From positions 159,035,519 through 159,099,518 of the forward strand of contig NC_073693.1 in the NCBI RefSeq assembly GCF_029784155.1: DNA of 64,000 nt, written 5' to 3'. This DNA comes from Uranotaenia lowii (lineage: Eukaryota; Arthropoda; Insecta; Diptera; Culicidae). Every line of letters starts with the position of its first letter. Position 1 is the stretch's first letter. The notes under the pieces are model-generated. The model saw only the letters and a list, made by a program, of their open reading frames with translations, had not been told where the DNA came from and did no database searches. Shown piece after piece: positions 10,530 through 22,360 of the stretch. The position numbers were made by a program, and so were the translations under genes.

Positions 10530-13500
10530 CAATGCACAGTGGTCCAGAAATGAAATTTAGCGGGAAACAGTTATTTGCGCTCTTGTCTTAGGTTTAAGAC
10601 ATTTGGTGTCCAAGACAAAGTTGTACAACATCACAAGGCGCTACTTTTGAATGAAACATGTTTAGGGTGGTTCATAAAACTCCTTAGATACGAAAATTAT
10701 TTTTTTACTGTAAGGAGATAGTGCTGTATTATGTTCAGCAATTATGTAGAACAACATAATTGATGAAACTTTGTAGAAGATTTTGAATGTCTATCTATTA
10801 ACGTTTATGTTTTATGATGATTTTTCGTTTACAAGTTAGGGTGGTCCTACAAAAACAAGTTTTTTTGTTATAACTTTGTTGGGTATCAACTTATCAAAAT
10901 CATGTGTTCGGCAAGTATTTAGCAAATCATTATGCGCATCTTTTGTAGTAAACAGATTTCTTATATCTACTTTTGATTCGCAGTTATCATGAATTTTGTG
11001 TTCAAAAATGGCCGTTTTGTATAAGCCATAACTTCAAATAGAGCAAACCAAAAAAATCAAACTTTTAATCGTTTGAAAGAACATGTTGAAATTTACACTA
11101 TATCAAAAAACCGGAGAGGTGTTTTTTGTTTAAAGCTTTTTATTTACATTTGAACTTGACAAAAATTACCATTTTTCATATAACCTTTCTATATTATTTT
11201 TGACTACTTTGGGGCTGTCCATTAATGATGTCACGCAAAAATTGGAGAAAAATACCCCCTCTTCCCCCTCCGTCACATGTCACAAATTCCGTAGCCCCCA
11301 TTTTGAATTACATCACGTTTTCCTAATTCCTCCCCCCTGGAGTAAAATTTTCAACTCTTAAAAATTTGATTAAAAATGTTGCTTTTTTTAAATTCATCAG
11401 TTTTATTCAAAGAATTGAAAAAAAGGTTAACAACTTTTAACAAGTCTTCAATCATTGCTTAAAACACATTTCAATCATGAGTCCAAGGATTATGTTGATG
11501 ATTTTCCATATCAATGACCAAATCTAGTCTATCCAACCATCCAAATCTAGTTCCTCTTCTTCAATCCATTCGCAATCCAAATCTTCTCCACAGATTAGAA
11601 TAGCCAAGCAATCCTGTTCACGTTTTGCCACAATTGGGAAGGACTTTCCTGAGTGTTGCAGTGAATATGTTCTTGTTAACTTTCTTATGCTAATAAAATT
11701 TACAAAAAGTGATTACGTGAGTATTATTATTCATTAAATGAATGTTGCAAGTATAGTTTTATTAAATTTAGGAAAAAATTATTTGTTATTGTTTTGCTGT
11801 TTTTTTTTATAATGATAAGTGATGTCACGCTCAAGCCGAAATCGAAACCCCCTCTCCCCCCCACCTAACGCGTGACATCATTTATAGACGGCCCCTTTTG
11901 GCTGCGTGAGGAATAACCATACACATCGTAACATTTATATCATCATTATAGTTAACAGAAACGGAAAAACGGAAAAAAAAAGTTTATTTGAGAAATCAAT
12001 AAAAAATTCCTCCAGACTTACCACACGATCGAACTTTCTGGAGTGGTTTCCTCGAAATCTTCGTAACTTCTAATAGGTCTGCACAAATTCACTGAGGATG
12101 GGCAATTGTTACTCTAGATAACGTTTTGTATCCCATAAGATTTATCTACGAGACGTAACGGAACGAGAGAAACCGCGAAAATGTGTGAATCGCTGTATTC
12201 ACGCATGTCTCCTTCAACATCTTCGTCAATGAATGATTGATTAAATCTATTTTGAAATAATTTGAAGATCAAAAGATAAAGGTTCGTTCAAAATAAATTT
12301 ATACCTGCTGTGTTTTGAGCTACCATATGCTCCCCATTTGAAAATCAGTTGAAGCATTTTTTCCGGAAATGTAGAATCATATTGTAAATATTTCAACAAC
12401 CTTTCCACTGTATGATCCACCAAATTAATTTAATTAATTAATTTCTATTTCAATATTAATTTCGAAAGCTTCGGATCCATTTTTAACAGAACTTCAACCA
12501 CATTTTTTTCACTAGACCCCTTCAGCCAGTGAACGACTATAACTTTCCTTTGAACGTTCATCACGAATAATCGAAACTCTTGAACTGAAAACTGTGTGGT
12601 TTACTTGGGTTTGATAAAAATGATCACCGGAGAAACCAAAACTGGCTTTCACAGTCGAAGGGCATAAGTGAATAATAACTCCTTTTAAGAAAAATACAAT
12701 TCAAGACTTTCTTGTTGGGTAGTTAGTAATTCATTGTTTTCAGTTTATGGTTCTATACATTAATAATCAAGAATCCTAATTTTTTTTTATTTGTGCCCCT
12801 CTGGCTTTATTAGTCTTTCAAAATTTTCACAAAAGGTTATGAATAGGAAACTCTGCTTTTGTAGTGGTAAAAAATTAAGAATTATTGACTAAGGGTGCGA
12901 AAGCCAAGAAGAATTCCATGTCGCAGAGCAAAAGTGCTATATTTTGTTATATGAAAAATAGCAATTTTTGTCAAGTTCAAATGTGAATAAAAAGCTTCAA
13001 ACAAAAAACACCTCTCCGGATTTTTTATATAAAGTAGATTATAACATGTTCTTTCAAACAAATTAAAGTTTAAATTTTTTGATTTGCTCCATTTGAAGTT
13101 ATGGCTTATACAAAACGGCCATTTTTGAACACAAAATTCATGATAACTGCGAATCAAAAGCAGATATAAGAAATCTGTTTACTACAAAAGATGCGCATAA
13201 TGATTTGCTAAATACTTGCCGAACACATGATTTTGATAAGTTGATACCCAACAAAGTTATAACAAAAAAACTTGTTTTTGTAGGACCACCCTAACTTGTA
13301 AACGAAAAATCATCATAAAACATAAACGTTAATAGATAGACATTCAAAATCTTCTACAAAGTTTCATCAATTATGTTATTCTACATAATTGCTGAACATA
13401 ATACAGCACTATCTCCTTACAGTAAAAAAATAATTTTCGTATCTAAGGAGTTTTATGAACCACCCTAAACATGTTTCATTCAAAAGTAGCGCCTTGTGAT

Positions 13501-13600
13501 GTTGTACAACTTTGTCTTGGACACCAAATGTCTTAAACCTAAGACAAGAGCGCAAATAACTGTTTCCCGCTAAATTTCATTTCTGGACCACTGTGCAATG
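10530..13600. mobile_element. 3.06-kb element with about 660-bp terminal inverted repeats, Transib-like ends
   Basis: The element runs from CACAGTGGTCCAG at 10535 to its reverse complement ending at 13595. The 5-bp direct repeat CAATG stands on both sides (10530-10534 and 13596-13600). The two arms (10535 to about 11195 and about 12930 to 13595) are close inverted copies with few differences. Known Transib elements make 5-bp duplications and end in CAC-type heptamers related to the RAG signal CACAGTG, so a Transib affinity is inferred from ends and duplication length only. No transposase was recognised in the centre, which holds a nested MITE at 11211-11895 and about 1 kb of unassigned sequence. 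The long arms would fold into a hairpin. Confidence 0.75.
11208..11898. mobile_element. Nested MITE with GGGGCTGTC...GATGTCACGC ends
   Basis: The left end GGGGCTGTCCATTAATGATG and the reversed right end GGGGCCGTCTATAAATGATG, each followed by TCACGC, form terminal inverted repeats of 26 bases with a few mismatches. The insert is 11211-11895 (685 bases) with TTT on both sides. C-rich and G-rich tracts lie just inside each end. There is no coding capacity. Similar wording occurs at about 44118-44140, so the family is present more than once. It sits inside the long-TIR element and is therefore younger. Confidence 0.75.
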
Positions 13601-15339
13601 ATCGGTTTTTGCCAGATTTTTGGGTAAAAACGCCCGGAAACTCTCATTTTTGGAAAGCATAAAGCATAAATTATCTCTCAATGTATTCATTGCTTGATTT
13701 CTTTTTTTTTTTTCAAATTAACGCGTAGTATTCTTTCGGGGTATACAATACAAAGGACATAGAAAAAAATCACGAATGTATGTCAAGTGTTCTGTTTAAA
13801 TTTTTATCATTATTAAAAATTAATATTTCAATGTTGAGAAGTTCTCATGCAACACGAAATCGACCTTCACTTATATCTAACAATAAATTTTTTTTTCTAC
13901 ATCCAACTCTATGGAGCCACTTGGAATTTCAAGTTTTTTAACTCTGACAAACCTGTTTTCTTACTGTGATGCGCTTTTTGGTACAGGCATTTTCGTTCAA
14001 AGGTTCAATGAAATGTTCTAACGAAGAAATTTGTCAAACAAATAATTATGAAATGAATTGGTGATTTATTCATAAATTTTAATGTAAAATTTAGAATATG
14101 GACACTTCATAGGAATTTCTAAAAAAAAAATTTCTATGGATATAATCGTATTGTCACAAAATCAGAAGTTTTTTCAAAAGCTCAGCTACTCCACAAAAAA
14201 AAATTGAAAACCGTTTATTAAATGCATGGGATTAAGACTGATACTGAAAGTTGGAATCAAATGAATCCATTAAATTGCCCACTCGGTATCCTTTTTTTAC
14301 ATCTATCTATGTAGGTATAGTTTTAAATTTCCACATTTCGAACAAAATGTTCCCGTTTTTTATTGCGCCAAATATAAGCCTGTTTTATCCTGGTGGTAGA
14401 TTTTTTCCGCTCCCAAAAGTATCTGTAAAATGAATCCGCTACAGAGCACACAAACAGCTGTAATTGTATTTTTTGCTGCCGTTTTCAGTAATTAACTTTT
14501 ATTGCTACCGGGCAAAAGCGGCATTGTGTTTTAACAACACCGAAACTAAAATGAGAAAAAAAATCAGAATCGAAATAATTTTTAAACTTGCAGACGTGTT
14601 CATGAACGTGGAAAGTGTTAACCACTTATCAGCCTCATTTACGTTTAAAGCGAATGAGCGCGCTGGATATGTATTTAGTTTGATATTTTGAAGAAAAAAA
14701 ATCAATTATTCAATATTTTCTTTGAAAAGAATGAATAAATCCTTATCTTCGATAACACATTTTCTTTATTTGAAGATAAAAAAAATTAAAACATGGAACA
14801 TTACGTATTGCATTATTCTTACAAATATATTCTACGATCAAAGGAACGAATCCCAAATAGCAGCACTACATAGAATCGTTTTGTCTTTGGCAGACAACCA
14901 AATCGATCCATAAAAATTTATCTCCAATCATACGAATGAATTCAATTTTATTCAATTCCAAGGATGGATCTGTTTTCTGAGCAACATCGGAAGGTTGGAA
15001 AGGAATTATGATGTTTTTTTTATTCGTTCGGTTGTACCTGGTTGTTGTTTGTTGAGGTTTGTTCCGAGAAACGGATGTTGTTTCCGGCAGTAAACATTAG
15101 CTTCGAAAGTGGGGCGGCTTACGGTTTGAAATGGGTCAGCTTTAACATCAATCCATGTCAGAAAATCAAGTGGCGTTTAAAAATTGGCTTCTTTCGGGAA
15201 ACATTTATATTCGATTGAGGTTTAGGATTTAAGTTGCTCAATTCGTGAGGGAAGTTAAAATTCAATTTTTACCATTGAAAACGAGGTGAATGGAAAAATT
15301 AAATTCCTTGATACAATTCTACGCCGAGGATCGGACAAC
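13601..15339. other. Intronic sequence, no gene seen
   Basis: AT-rich sequence. Short frames at 14251-14433, 14464-14691 and 14722-14913 show no recognisable motifs. I could not assign any repeat family. Confidence 0.35.
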
Positions 15340-16175
15340 ATCACAACGCAACGGAATGGTTCCCGAAGGATGAAAAAGGTCGTTATCTGGACTTCAATTC
15401 AGTTAGTCCATTTTCGCATAAGAAAAACACAATCGTAGCATTAGTGGATAGAGCAATTAACCTAACTCACACAAAATACAGGGAAAATACCCTGAAAACA
15501 GTTAAAAATATACTTAAAGTAAATAATTATCCCTCAAACCTAGTCGCAAATGTAATAGCAGAACGAACGAACAAAATATACAATAGTTTGAGTGTTTCTA
15601 GTAAAAATATGACCCACTTTGTAACCATTCCATACTGCGCTGGTCTGGGAGAAAAGTTATCAAGATACTTGAAGCAATTCGAAATCAATGTCGCTTTTCA
15701 ACCGTTAAACAAGGTAAAGAACATGATTTTCACTAAAACAAAAGACAAAATTCCAAAGAACAAAAACATAAACGTTGTTTATGAAATTAAATGTGGACAA
15801 TGTAGGAAAACATACATCGGTGAAACTAGCCAGTTTTTAGAAAAACGTATAAAACAACATAAAACAACTGTATCTACAAAACAAATAAGCACAGGTTTAG
15901 CGCAACATAGTCTTGAGAATGGACATTTATTTGATATTGAAAACACCAAAATTTTGGAAAGAGTCGCCGGATACAACGCCAGGATAACAACCGAAACGTT
16001 TTATATTAAGTTAAGAGGCGACGATAATGTAGTTAATAGACAAAGGGATTCATTGAATTTAAAAACTGCTTACGACCCTGTCATTGCTAAATTAACACAG
16101 ACACTGACAAACAAATGTAAACGAAAAACAAAACAAACTGTCCAAAATCAAAGTAGTTTAGACGATGGCCAGTAA
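15340..16175 (+). pseudogene. Penelope-like element, 3' fragment with GIY-YIG endonuclease
   Basis: An open frame runs to TAA at 16173-16175 and extends upstream of the Met-like start at 15444: TEWFPKDEKGRYLDFNSVSP, then HKKNTIVALVDRAINLTH. That is the segment that follows the reverse transcriptase core in Penelope-like elements. The GIY-YIG nuclease domain follows: VYEIKCGQCRKTYIGETSQF then LEKRIKQH (about 15774-15865), with the Cys-x2-Cys pair and the Tyr...Tyr-Ile-Gly core visible. H and E residues further on (TGLAQHSLENGH, ITTETFYIK) fit the rest of the domain. The RT catalytic core is absent, so the copy is 5'-truncated and not autonomous. The nuclease frame itself is intact, suggesting a fairly recent insertion. 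Confidence 0.85.
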
Positions 16176-16239
16176 TTTGTAAGTCCCAATTAAAAATTAA
16201 AATTAAGATTGAATGTTTAAAGAAAAATATAATTTTAGT

Positions 16240-16286
16240 GTCCACTGAAGAGGAGTGAAAGCTAGAGTAGCTCGAAACGTCTGGAC
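16240..16286 (+). ncRNA. Hammerhead-ribozyme-like motif of the Penelope-like element
   Basis: The sequence shows GTCCA - CTGAAGA - stem II region - GAAA - CGTC - TGGAC. The core CUGANGA...GAAA and the GUC cleavage triplet are present. GUCCA and UGGAC can pair as stem I (plus one more A-U pair). Stem III is reduced to two pairs without a loop (AC/GU). Stem II is weak (G-C and G-U pairs around 16252-16256 and 16270-16273). Hammerhead motifs with short stem III are known from Penelope-like retroelements, and this one lies 65 bases after the element's stop codon. Function as a self-cleaving RNA is inferred. Confidence 0.55.
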
Positions 16287-16289
16287 AAC

Positions 16290-16982
16290 TGGTAAAAATT
16301 GGTTTTTCATATTAAAACTCGCCGAAAAAAGTCGATAAAATCCAAGAGCAATTTTTAAAGAAATAAAAAGATGTTGTATTTCATCAAATAATTTCTCCCA
16401 TTTTCATTAAAGGGTGAAAATGTCCCATACAAAATCAATGTAAAATACAACATAATATGAACAAATCTCATTAGACTTTCATCAAATTTGGAACCCAAGA
16501 AATTTTTTACGTAACATGACAATTTGTTGCATAGGATCATTCATCCTGTTTTAACCAGAGACTTCCATTAATATAAAGTTCAACACGCCTCGAGTAGTTT
16601 TCAAGTAATGTTAATCAAAAAAAATTATAAACAAGAGCATGTTTTGACCCTCTCTCTTTAAAATCGAGATCACCTTGAACAATTTTCAAGAAAGTTTTTA
16701 TTAAATTTGGAGTGGACATGATTTGATGATTTGTTGCATTGATTGACTCCTCTCACCTTCTAAACGGTTATAGATATTTTATCCCCGAAACACCAGCGAG
16801 TTTTGGCATACCAGATGATCTACTGCATTAAACCCTGTTCAACTTTGAATACGGGAGGTTACATACAAAATCATTAAGAATTATGACATAACTCGAAGGA
16901 TGTTTAGTGAATTTTATCATTTATTATTAACAAATATTAGTTTTGACGAAACCTTCTGATTGTGAAAAATTCTTTGCCTTTC
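16290..16982. repeat. Left flank of the giant hAT, paralogous to 42240-42480
   Basis: Segments such as ATACCAGATGATCTACTGCAT (16810-16830) and ATTAACAAATATTAGTTTTGACG near 16926-16948 have close counterparts in the same order at about 42318-42452. The stretch thus belongs to an older dispersed or duplicated repeat into which the giant element inserted. No coding frame is visible. Confidence 0.55.
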
Positions 16983-16990
16983 CTAAAAAT

Positions 16991-17140
16991 TAGAGATGTA
17001 CCGAATAGTGGTATTCGACGAACGGCCGAATACCGAATAGTGACCTTTTCGACTATTCGGCCAAACGAATATTTGGCCGAATATTCGACCGAATATTTGG
17101 TCAAATATTCTAATAAGTTTTTAATGAAAAAACATAAGCG
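16991..17140. repeat. Left terminal and subterminal repeats of the giant hAT
   Basis: After the TAGAGATGTACCGAATA end there are at least six CCGAATA / TATTCGG motifs in both orientations within 120 bases (for example ATTCGGCCAAACGAATAT and GGCCGAATATTCGACCG). Clustered short palindromic motifs of this kind are known binding sites for hAT transposases. The right counterpart is at 38090-38212. Confidence 0.8.
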
Positions 17141-17252
17141 ATTATTTTAATTTCCTTCTATTCCTTCCATTTTAATGCCCCTCATGTTTTTGAGTCGATT
17201 AACTTCAACCAGATAATATTTCCAGATGATGTTATAAGAGGTCTTTCTCAAG

Positions 17253-17971
17253 TACACTCAGAAAAATACAATTATACATGCCATAAGATTCTCTTATGAA
17301 GTGGCGCCATAAGAAAAATCATTGAAATTCATAAGATTCTCTTATGACGCGAATGAATTCTGAAATGAACACTAACTTTAATGAACGGTTTTTGATTTTC
17401 ATAAGAGGATCTTATGGAAACATGAAATGTCACGTATAATGATAAAAATTCAAGTTATTTGTTGTTTACTATTTATTTTTCGTCAAATTCGTTTGAAATA
17501 ACATCATGAATGCACTATGCTCACCATCAGCAGTAAATCGACACCCAGTTCCAATAAAGTTTTTTGCCGCATCCGGTTCTTTGCGCCTTGGCCGCCCTGC
17601 GCTTTTTGCCGGTCAGTATGCTGAAAAGTAAACCAAAAATGTATTTTGAGTTCGCAAATATATTCAACGTTAGCAAAAATTGAAACTTAAACTAAAACTT
17701 ACCATTTAAAATACCACAATCACATTCAACTATGCACTTAGGAAGACATATAATTTAACAAGAGTTCTTTGGCTTTCGATGAAAAAAACTGAAGGAATTA
17801 ATGATATGTTCATTTTATTTTCCCAATGCCGTATCTTCTATTTTTCATAAGATGTTCCTATGAAACTTGATAGAATTTCATAAGACTCTTATGAAAACCA
17901 ATTTTGCACTCTAAAAAGTGGTTCATAAGACGCATCTTATGAACATTATAATAAGAATTTGCCTGAGTGTA
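17253..17971. mobile_element. MITE with CACTCAG ends and TTATG palindromes
   Basis: Ends CACTCAGAAAAAT (from 17255) and, reversed, CACTCAGGCAAAT (to 17969) are flanked by TA on both sides (17253-17254, 17970-17971). Inside each end lie repeated palindromes of the type CATAAGANNCTTATG (near 17281-17302, 17331-17350, 17400-17415, 17845-17895, 17925-17945). The 715-base body is AT-rich and non-coding. The TA duplication points to Tc1/mariner-type mobilisation. It sits within the left shoulder of the giant hAT. Confidence 0.75.
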
Positions 17972-18322
17972 GGGGTCTCTGATTTTCAAAATTTTACTGA
18001 GTCATCTGTTTAACTGAAAGGACATCAGATGACTTGTCGCTTTTAGGGCGGTTATCATCAAATAGATTGGGTTCCTGTGAAATGTTGGACAAAATATGTC
18101 GAAACAGGTGCCAATGAACTTGAAATTGCTTATTTGATATCGAAATAGATGAATTTGATGCATCTTCAAAACAGTTGTTAAAAACAACGATCATCTTCAA
18201 CCTTACGCATACCATATTTTCAACCACATACATCCACACGGTTGGGCAATTCCGGATAATTTTTGAATAAAATTGTAAAAGAGGGGGGGGGGGGTATCTG
18301 AACAAAATCTAAGCATTATTTT

Positions 18323-19562
18323 AAAACATACAAGGTAATAAAATGTATGTAGGTAATCCACCATGGGTGCACGGATTCACCGCAGTTTGACCAAAGTATG
18401 GATTTATTTGCATTATTATCTCGACCAATTTCCAATGCATTTTATACCATACCCGGCACCATGGCTTCGTATGAACTGTTATGTTGTGAATGTATTTCGT
18501 GTCTATGTAAGTATATTTTGGGAGAACGAATCAATTAGCTACTCAACCAGTTGAAAATTTATTACATTTTCAATGTTGAAATTTTACTCGGGTATTCCGG
18601 CATCCGTGTATATACCCGGCTAGCTGGCAACTAATTGAACATTCTCATATACAATTGAAATAATATTAAATGGTATAAAAAATATAATGAAACGATCTCA
18701 CCATAGTTCAGCTTCACAATTCCTCGCTGCCTATAAGTCAGCAGCAATTCAACGATTTTTTTTATACATTTCTCTGATTTGTTTGCAAATAAATTGGCTC
18801 TTCTTATTACACCAAATCTTATGCACTAGGCACTCTTAGGTTAAGACCCTTATCTTGGTTACCTTCGAACTGGTAAGCATGCGCCTCACTCAAAACCACT
18901 TAGAGGAACCCAGCCTTTAACCCAACCCGTCATCGCCAAAAACAAACTCAAAAACGAGTAAAAGACGTTGCTGACGGAAAAAAATAGAATCCACGCAGAG
19001 AGAGTAAAAAGGATAAAGAGAGAGAGAGCGCTGCGTAGTTGTAAATTTCTCATCGGCGGGATAGCGGGATGTTTCTGTCTTCTCCGATTGATGATGGGCG
19101 TATGCGTCGCTTGCTTTGATCGAATCACGTTTGCACAAGACTTCTCGTGGATAGTGTCACGTTCGATCATGTTACGGAAAAGGTAGAATTTCATTTCTGG
19201 TTTGAATCCCCATTGAAATTTGACTATTTTTGGAAACGCATAGCAAAGGAACATTTTTCTTCATATCACCTTAACTTTTTGAAAATTTTCTTCGAACTGA
19301 CTAAGAATCATTTTTAAACTAAAATCGTTTGATAGCTTTACATTCTTCAGACAATGCCCAATTTATTTTACTTTAACGAGCCGAACGGAATTAGTGACTT
19401 TAAAACAGCTCACAAAGAAAGTTAAGCTAATTTCTTTTACTTTTTTCCAACAACAGACACTGCTTCACCTTCATAATTTTCTTTCATATTCTTCAATATC
19501 ACTCTTTTCACCCAAATACACCGAATAGCTCATCTAACTGAAAACATACAAGGTAATAAAAT
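18323..19562. mobile_element. Possible insertion bounded by a 22-bp direct repeat
   Basis: A 22-base direct repeat (AAAACATACAAGGTAATAAA plus AT) occurs at 18323-18344 and 19541-19562. The intervening 1196 bases show no inverted ends, poly-A or coding motif that I can name; a frame at 19254-18886 (minus) is not recognisable. A target duplication of a retroelement or a relic of recombination could explain the repeat. Poly-G lies just to the left, at about 18285-18294. Confidence 0.4.
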
Positions 19563-19971
19563 CACATAAAATGTATAGCTTTCATTGAATAACAGCAGCG
19601 TTAAAATTGTATTTAAGGATTCAACGAAAATTTATGTTAATTTTAAAGTCGTCCTTGAACATAAAATTTAAAAAATTTCTAAGAGAAATTTGAGTTTTTT
19701 ATTTGATTTTTTATTTGATTTAGAACCGGGTAAAGTCCGGGTAGCTTTTAACAAAACCTTGGCATCACGTCCAGGCAAGTCTGTATATATCAAGAATATC
19801 CGTAACAAACGATGACCAAAGGATGAATTGATACTTCTTCTGTACGATGTACAGTGAAAAACAGAGGTGCAAATGAACGTTCATCGCAAACGTCGTCGAG
19901 AAAAAGTCGCAAGCTGATTATTTCTTGAAATGGTTAAGATCAGCATCGACGCCTAACTTGTGGTTGAAAAA
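19563..19971. other. Unassigned shoulder of the giant hAT, left side
   Basis: No gene is recognised. Read on the minus strand, the phrase TTTGCACCTCT with a following TTTCAC or GTGAAAAA stretch recurs beyond the right arm near 37920-37940, so inverted similarity may extend outward past the clear arm boundary with more divergence. Confidence 0.35.
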
Positions 19972-20124
19972 AATGAACGCATCGCGACGACGCTGTGGCT
20001 CGATTGGTTCGGATGACTGCATCTCGTAAATTCGTTCCGACGCTAGCGAACAGATCGGCCTACTGATTTTAAGCGACGTCAACCGAAGGATCCGTTCGTT
20101 TGAATATATCGGGGAAAAGTACAA
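19918..20124 (-). CDS. Small ORF in the left arm, unrecognised (68 codons)
   Basis: The product begins MYFSPIYSNERILRLTS and continues PIEPQRRRDAFI. The first 51 residues are identical to those of a frame in the right arm at 37659-37943. Beyond residue 51 the two copies differ, because the arm boundary lies there. The two frames point outward, away from the satellite. No domain was recognised, and whether either is expressed is unknown. It could be the remnant of an exon of the element or of a captured gene. Confidence 0.3.
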   Translation of the reverse strand: MYFSPIYSNERILRLTSLKISRPICSLASERIYEMQSSEPIEPQRRRDAFIFFNHKLGVDADLNHFKK

Positions 20125-20590
20125 ACGACCTTATCGAGATAGGGTCGTTTGAACATTCAATTGAATGTTCACTTTTGAACGTTCAATTGAATGTTCGTTT
20201 GATGCGTTCTCAAGCAATCCCCAGCCTAAGGCAAGAAGCCAAGCCGTGTAAGGAAGGATATAGGATGGATGGATAGATATCGTGCATTGCTTGCGTGTGG
20301 TGTTCAGTCGTCGCTCGACGATAGAGGGTGTCGGGTGTCTTTTAGCGCGAGGATGGCTATCTAAAGAAAATGAGGTGCAGTTACAGTTTTATCTAGGGTT
20401 GCATGAGGAATTGAAAATATCTAACTACGGTTAGGCTTGTAAGGCTTGTAAGAGATTGTTCATTCTTTTTCATTCTATGTACAGATTAACATTTTTAATG
20501 CGGTTTTGGTTCAGAACTGAACAAACCATCAATATCCGCCAAATTTAAATTCAAGATCAGTACTCATGAATTTAAAAAGTTTGGGAAATC
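19972..20590. repeat. Left unique arm of the giant inverted repeat
   Basis: Read as the reverse complement, this segment matches 37190-37812 with very few differences over about 620 bases. It includes a cluster of GAACATTCAATTGAATGTTC palindromes at about 20150-20200, and its inner edge leads into the minisatellite array. The high identity contrasts with the diverged outer ends and suggests recent duplication or gene conversion. Confidence 0.85.
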
Positions 20591-22360
20591 TGTTTTCAGA
20601 TTCCAGAGTTCAGTTTTCAGATTCAGATTTCAAATTGAGATTAAAAATACAGGTTCAGATTTCCGATTCAGATTTCAGAATCAGATTTCAGATAACAGAT
20701 TCAAATTTCAGATTCAGATTACAGATTCAGATTTCAGATTCAGATTTCAGATTCAGATTTCAGATTTCAGATTCAGATTTCAGATTTCAGATTCAGATTT
20801 CAGATTCAGATTTCAGATTCAGATTTCATATTCAGATTTCAGATTCAGATTTCAGATTCAGATTTCAGAATCAGATTTCAGATTCAGATTTCAGATTCAG
20901 ATTTCAGATTCAGATTTCAGATTCAGATTTCAGATTCAGATTTCAGATTCAGATTTCAGATTTCAGATTCAGATTTCAGATTTCAGATTCAGATTTCAGA
21001 TTCAGATTTCAGATTCAGATTTCAGATTCAGATTTCAGATTCAGATTTCAGATTCAGATTCAGATTTCAGATTCAGATTTCAGATTCAGATTTCAGATTC
21101 AGATTTCAGATTCAGATTTCAGATTCAGATTTCGGATTCTGTAAATTTATTTTTCGGCATATCGGTGAAAAGTAGTTATGAAATTGATAAAGATGGATAG
21201 AGAAGTGAGAAGAAAATGCCCGTCCGGAGTATACGTGTTCACCACATGTAGACTTCGGACCAACCAGATTTCATTGTATAGGTTAAGGTAGTGCCACCTC
21301 TATCCCGGTACTACTTCTCCTAAATAATGAAATGTTGCAGGGTAAAGTATGGTGTACGTTAATAAGTTTCCTCGCAAAAATGCTCTTTCGCTCTCTTCAA
21401 CATCTGTTAATTTTCTTCTCACTTCTCTATCCATCTTTATCAATTTCATAACTACTTTTCACCGATATGCCGAAAAATAAATTTACAAAATTAATTAACG
21501 GTGGTTAACTTATCTTAGATTTCGGATTCAGATTTCAGATTCAGATTTCAGATTCAGATTTCAGATTCAGATTTCAGATTCAGATTTCAGATTCAGATTT
21601 CAGATTCAGATTTCAGATTCAGATTTCAGATTCAGATTTCAGATTCAGATTTCAGATTCAGATTTCAGATTCAGATTTCAGATTCAGATTTCAGATTCAG
21701 ATTTCAGATTCAGATTTCAGATTCAGATTTCAGATTCAGATTTCAGATTCAGATTTCAGATTCAGATTTCAGATTCAGATTTCAGATTCAGATTTCAGAT
21801 TCAGATTTCAGATTCAGATTTCAGATTCAGATTTCAGATTCAGATTTCAGATTCAGATTTCAGATTCAGATTTCAGATTCAGATTTCAGATTCAGATTTC
21901 AGATTCAGATTTCAGATTCAGATTTCAGATTCAGATTTCAGATTCAGATTTCAGATTCAGATTTCAGATTCAGATTTCAGATTCAGATTTCAGATTCAGA
22001 TTTCAGATTCAGATTTCAGATTCAGATTTCAGATTCAGATTTCAGATTCAGATTTCAGATTCAGATTTCAGATTCAGATTCAGATTTCAGATTCAGATTT
22101 CAGATTCAGATTTTAGATTCAAATTTCAGATTCAGATTTCAGATTCAGATTCAGATTTCAGATTCAGATTTCAGATTCAGATTTCATATTCAGATATCAG
22201 GAAGAGATTTCATATTCAGAATTTAAATTCATGTTTTGATTTAGGTTTAATATTAAGTTTGGAATTACAGTTTCTGAATTGATGTTAAGATTTCGGATTT
22301 AAATTTTAGATTCATATTTCAAATTTCGGATTTCAGATTTCAAATTCTGATGCAGGTTTC
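20591..22360. repeat. Minisatellite array, unit ATTCAGATTTCAG, left arm
   Basis: A 13-bp unit (CAGATTCAGATTT) with interspersed 6-7-bp short units repeats for about 1.4 kb net. The section 21520-22090 is almost homogeneous, while the borders (20590-20700, 22090-22360) decay. The orientation is opposite to the arrays at 27770-28341 and 34839-37170. A foldback element interrupts it at 21140-21517. An apparent protein frame through the left half is a by-product of the repeat. Confidence 0.95.
21128..21529. mobile_element. 378-base foldback element inside the minisatellite
   Basis: The insert 21140-21517 has inverted arms of 78 bases (21140-21217 and 21410-21487) that include TTTTCGGCATATCGGTGAAA and its reverse complement. 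The rare satellite variant GATTTCGGATTC stands on both sides (21128-21139 and 21518-21529), giving a likely 12-bp duplication. The right arm is followed by 30 bases outside the inverted repeat, so the insert is asymmetric. No coding capacity. Confidence 0.7.

Noticed and set aside
12882..13157. Minus frame of 91 codons in the right arm of the CACAGTGG element
   Set aside because: The matching left arm does not keep the frame, so it is fortuitous.
10535..13595. Long palindrome as an assembly artefact (inverted join)
   Set aside because: The exact CAATG duplication, a nested MITE off centre and differences between the arms argue for a real transposon.
20566..21144. Open frame of 192 codons reading a Ser-Asp-Phe-Arg repeat
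   Set aside because: It is the 13-bp minisatellite read through in one frame. Units shift the frame and there is no sign of coding selection.
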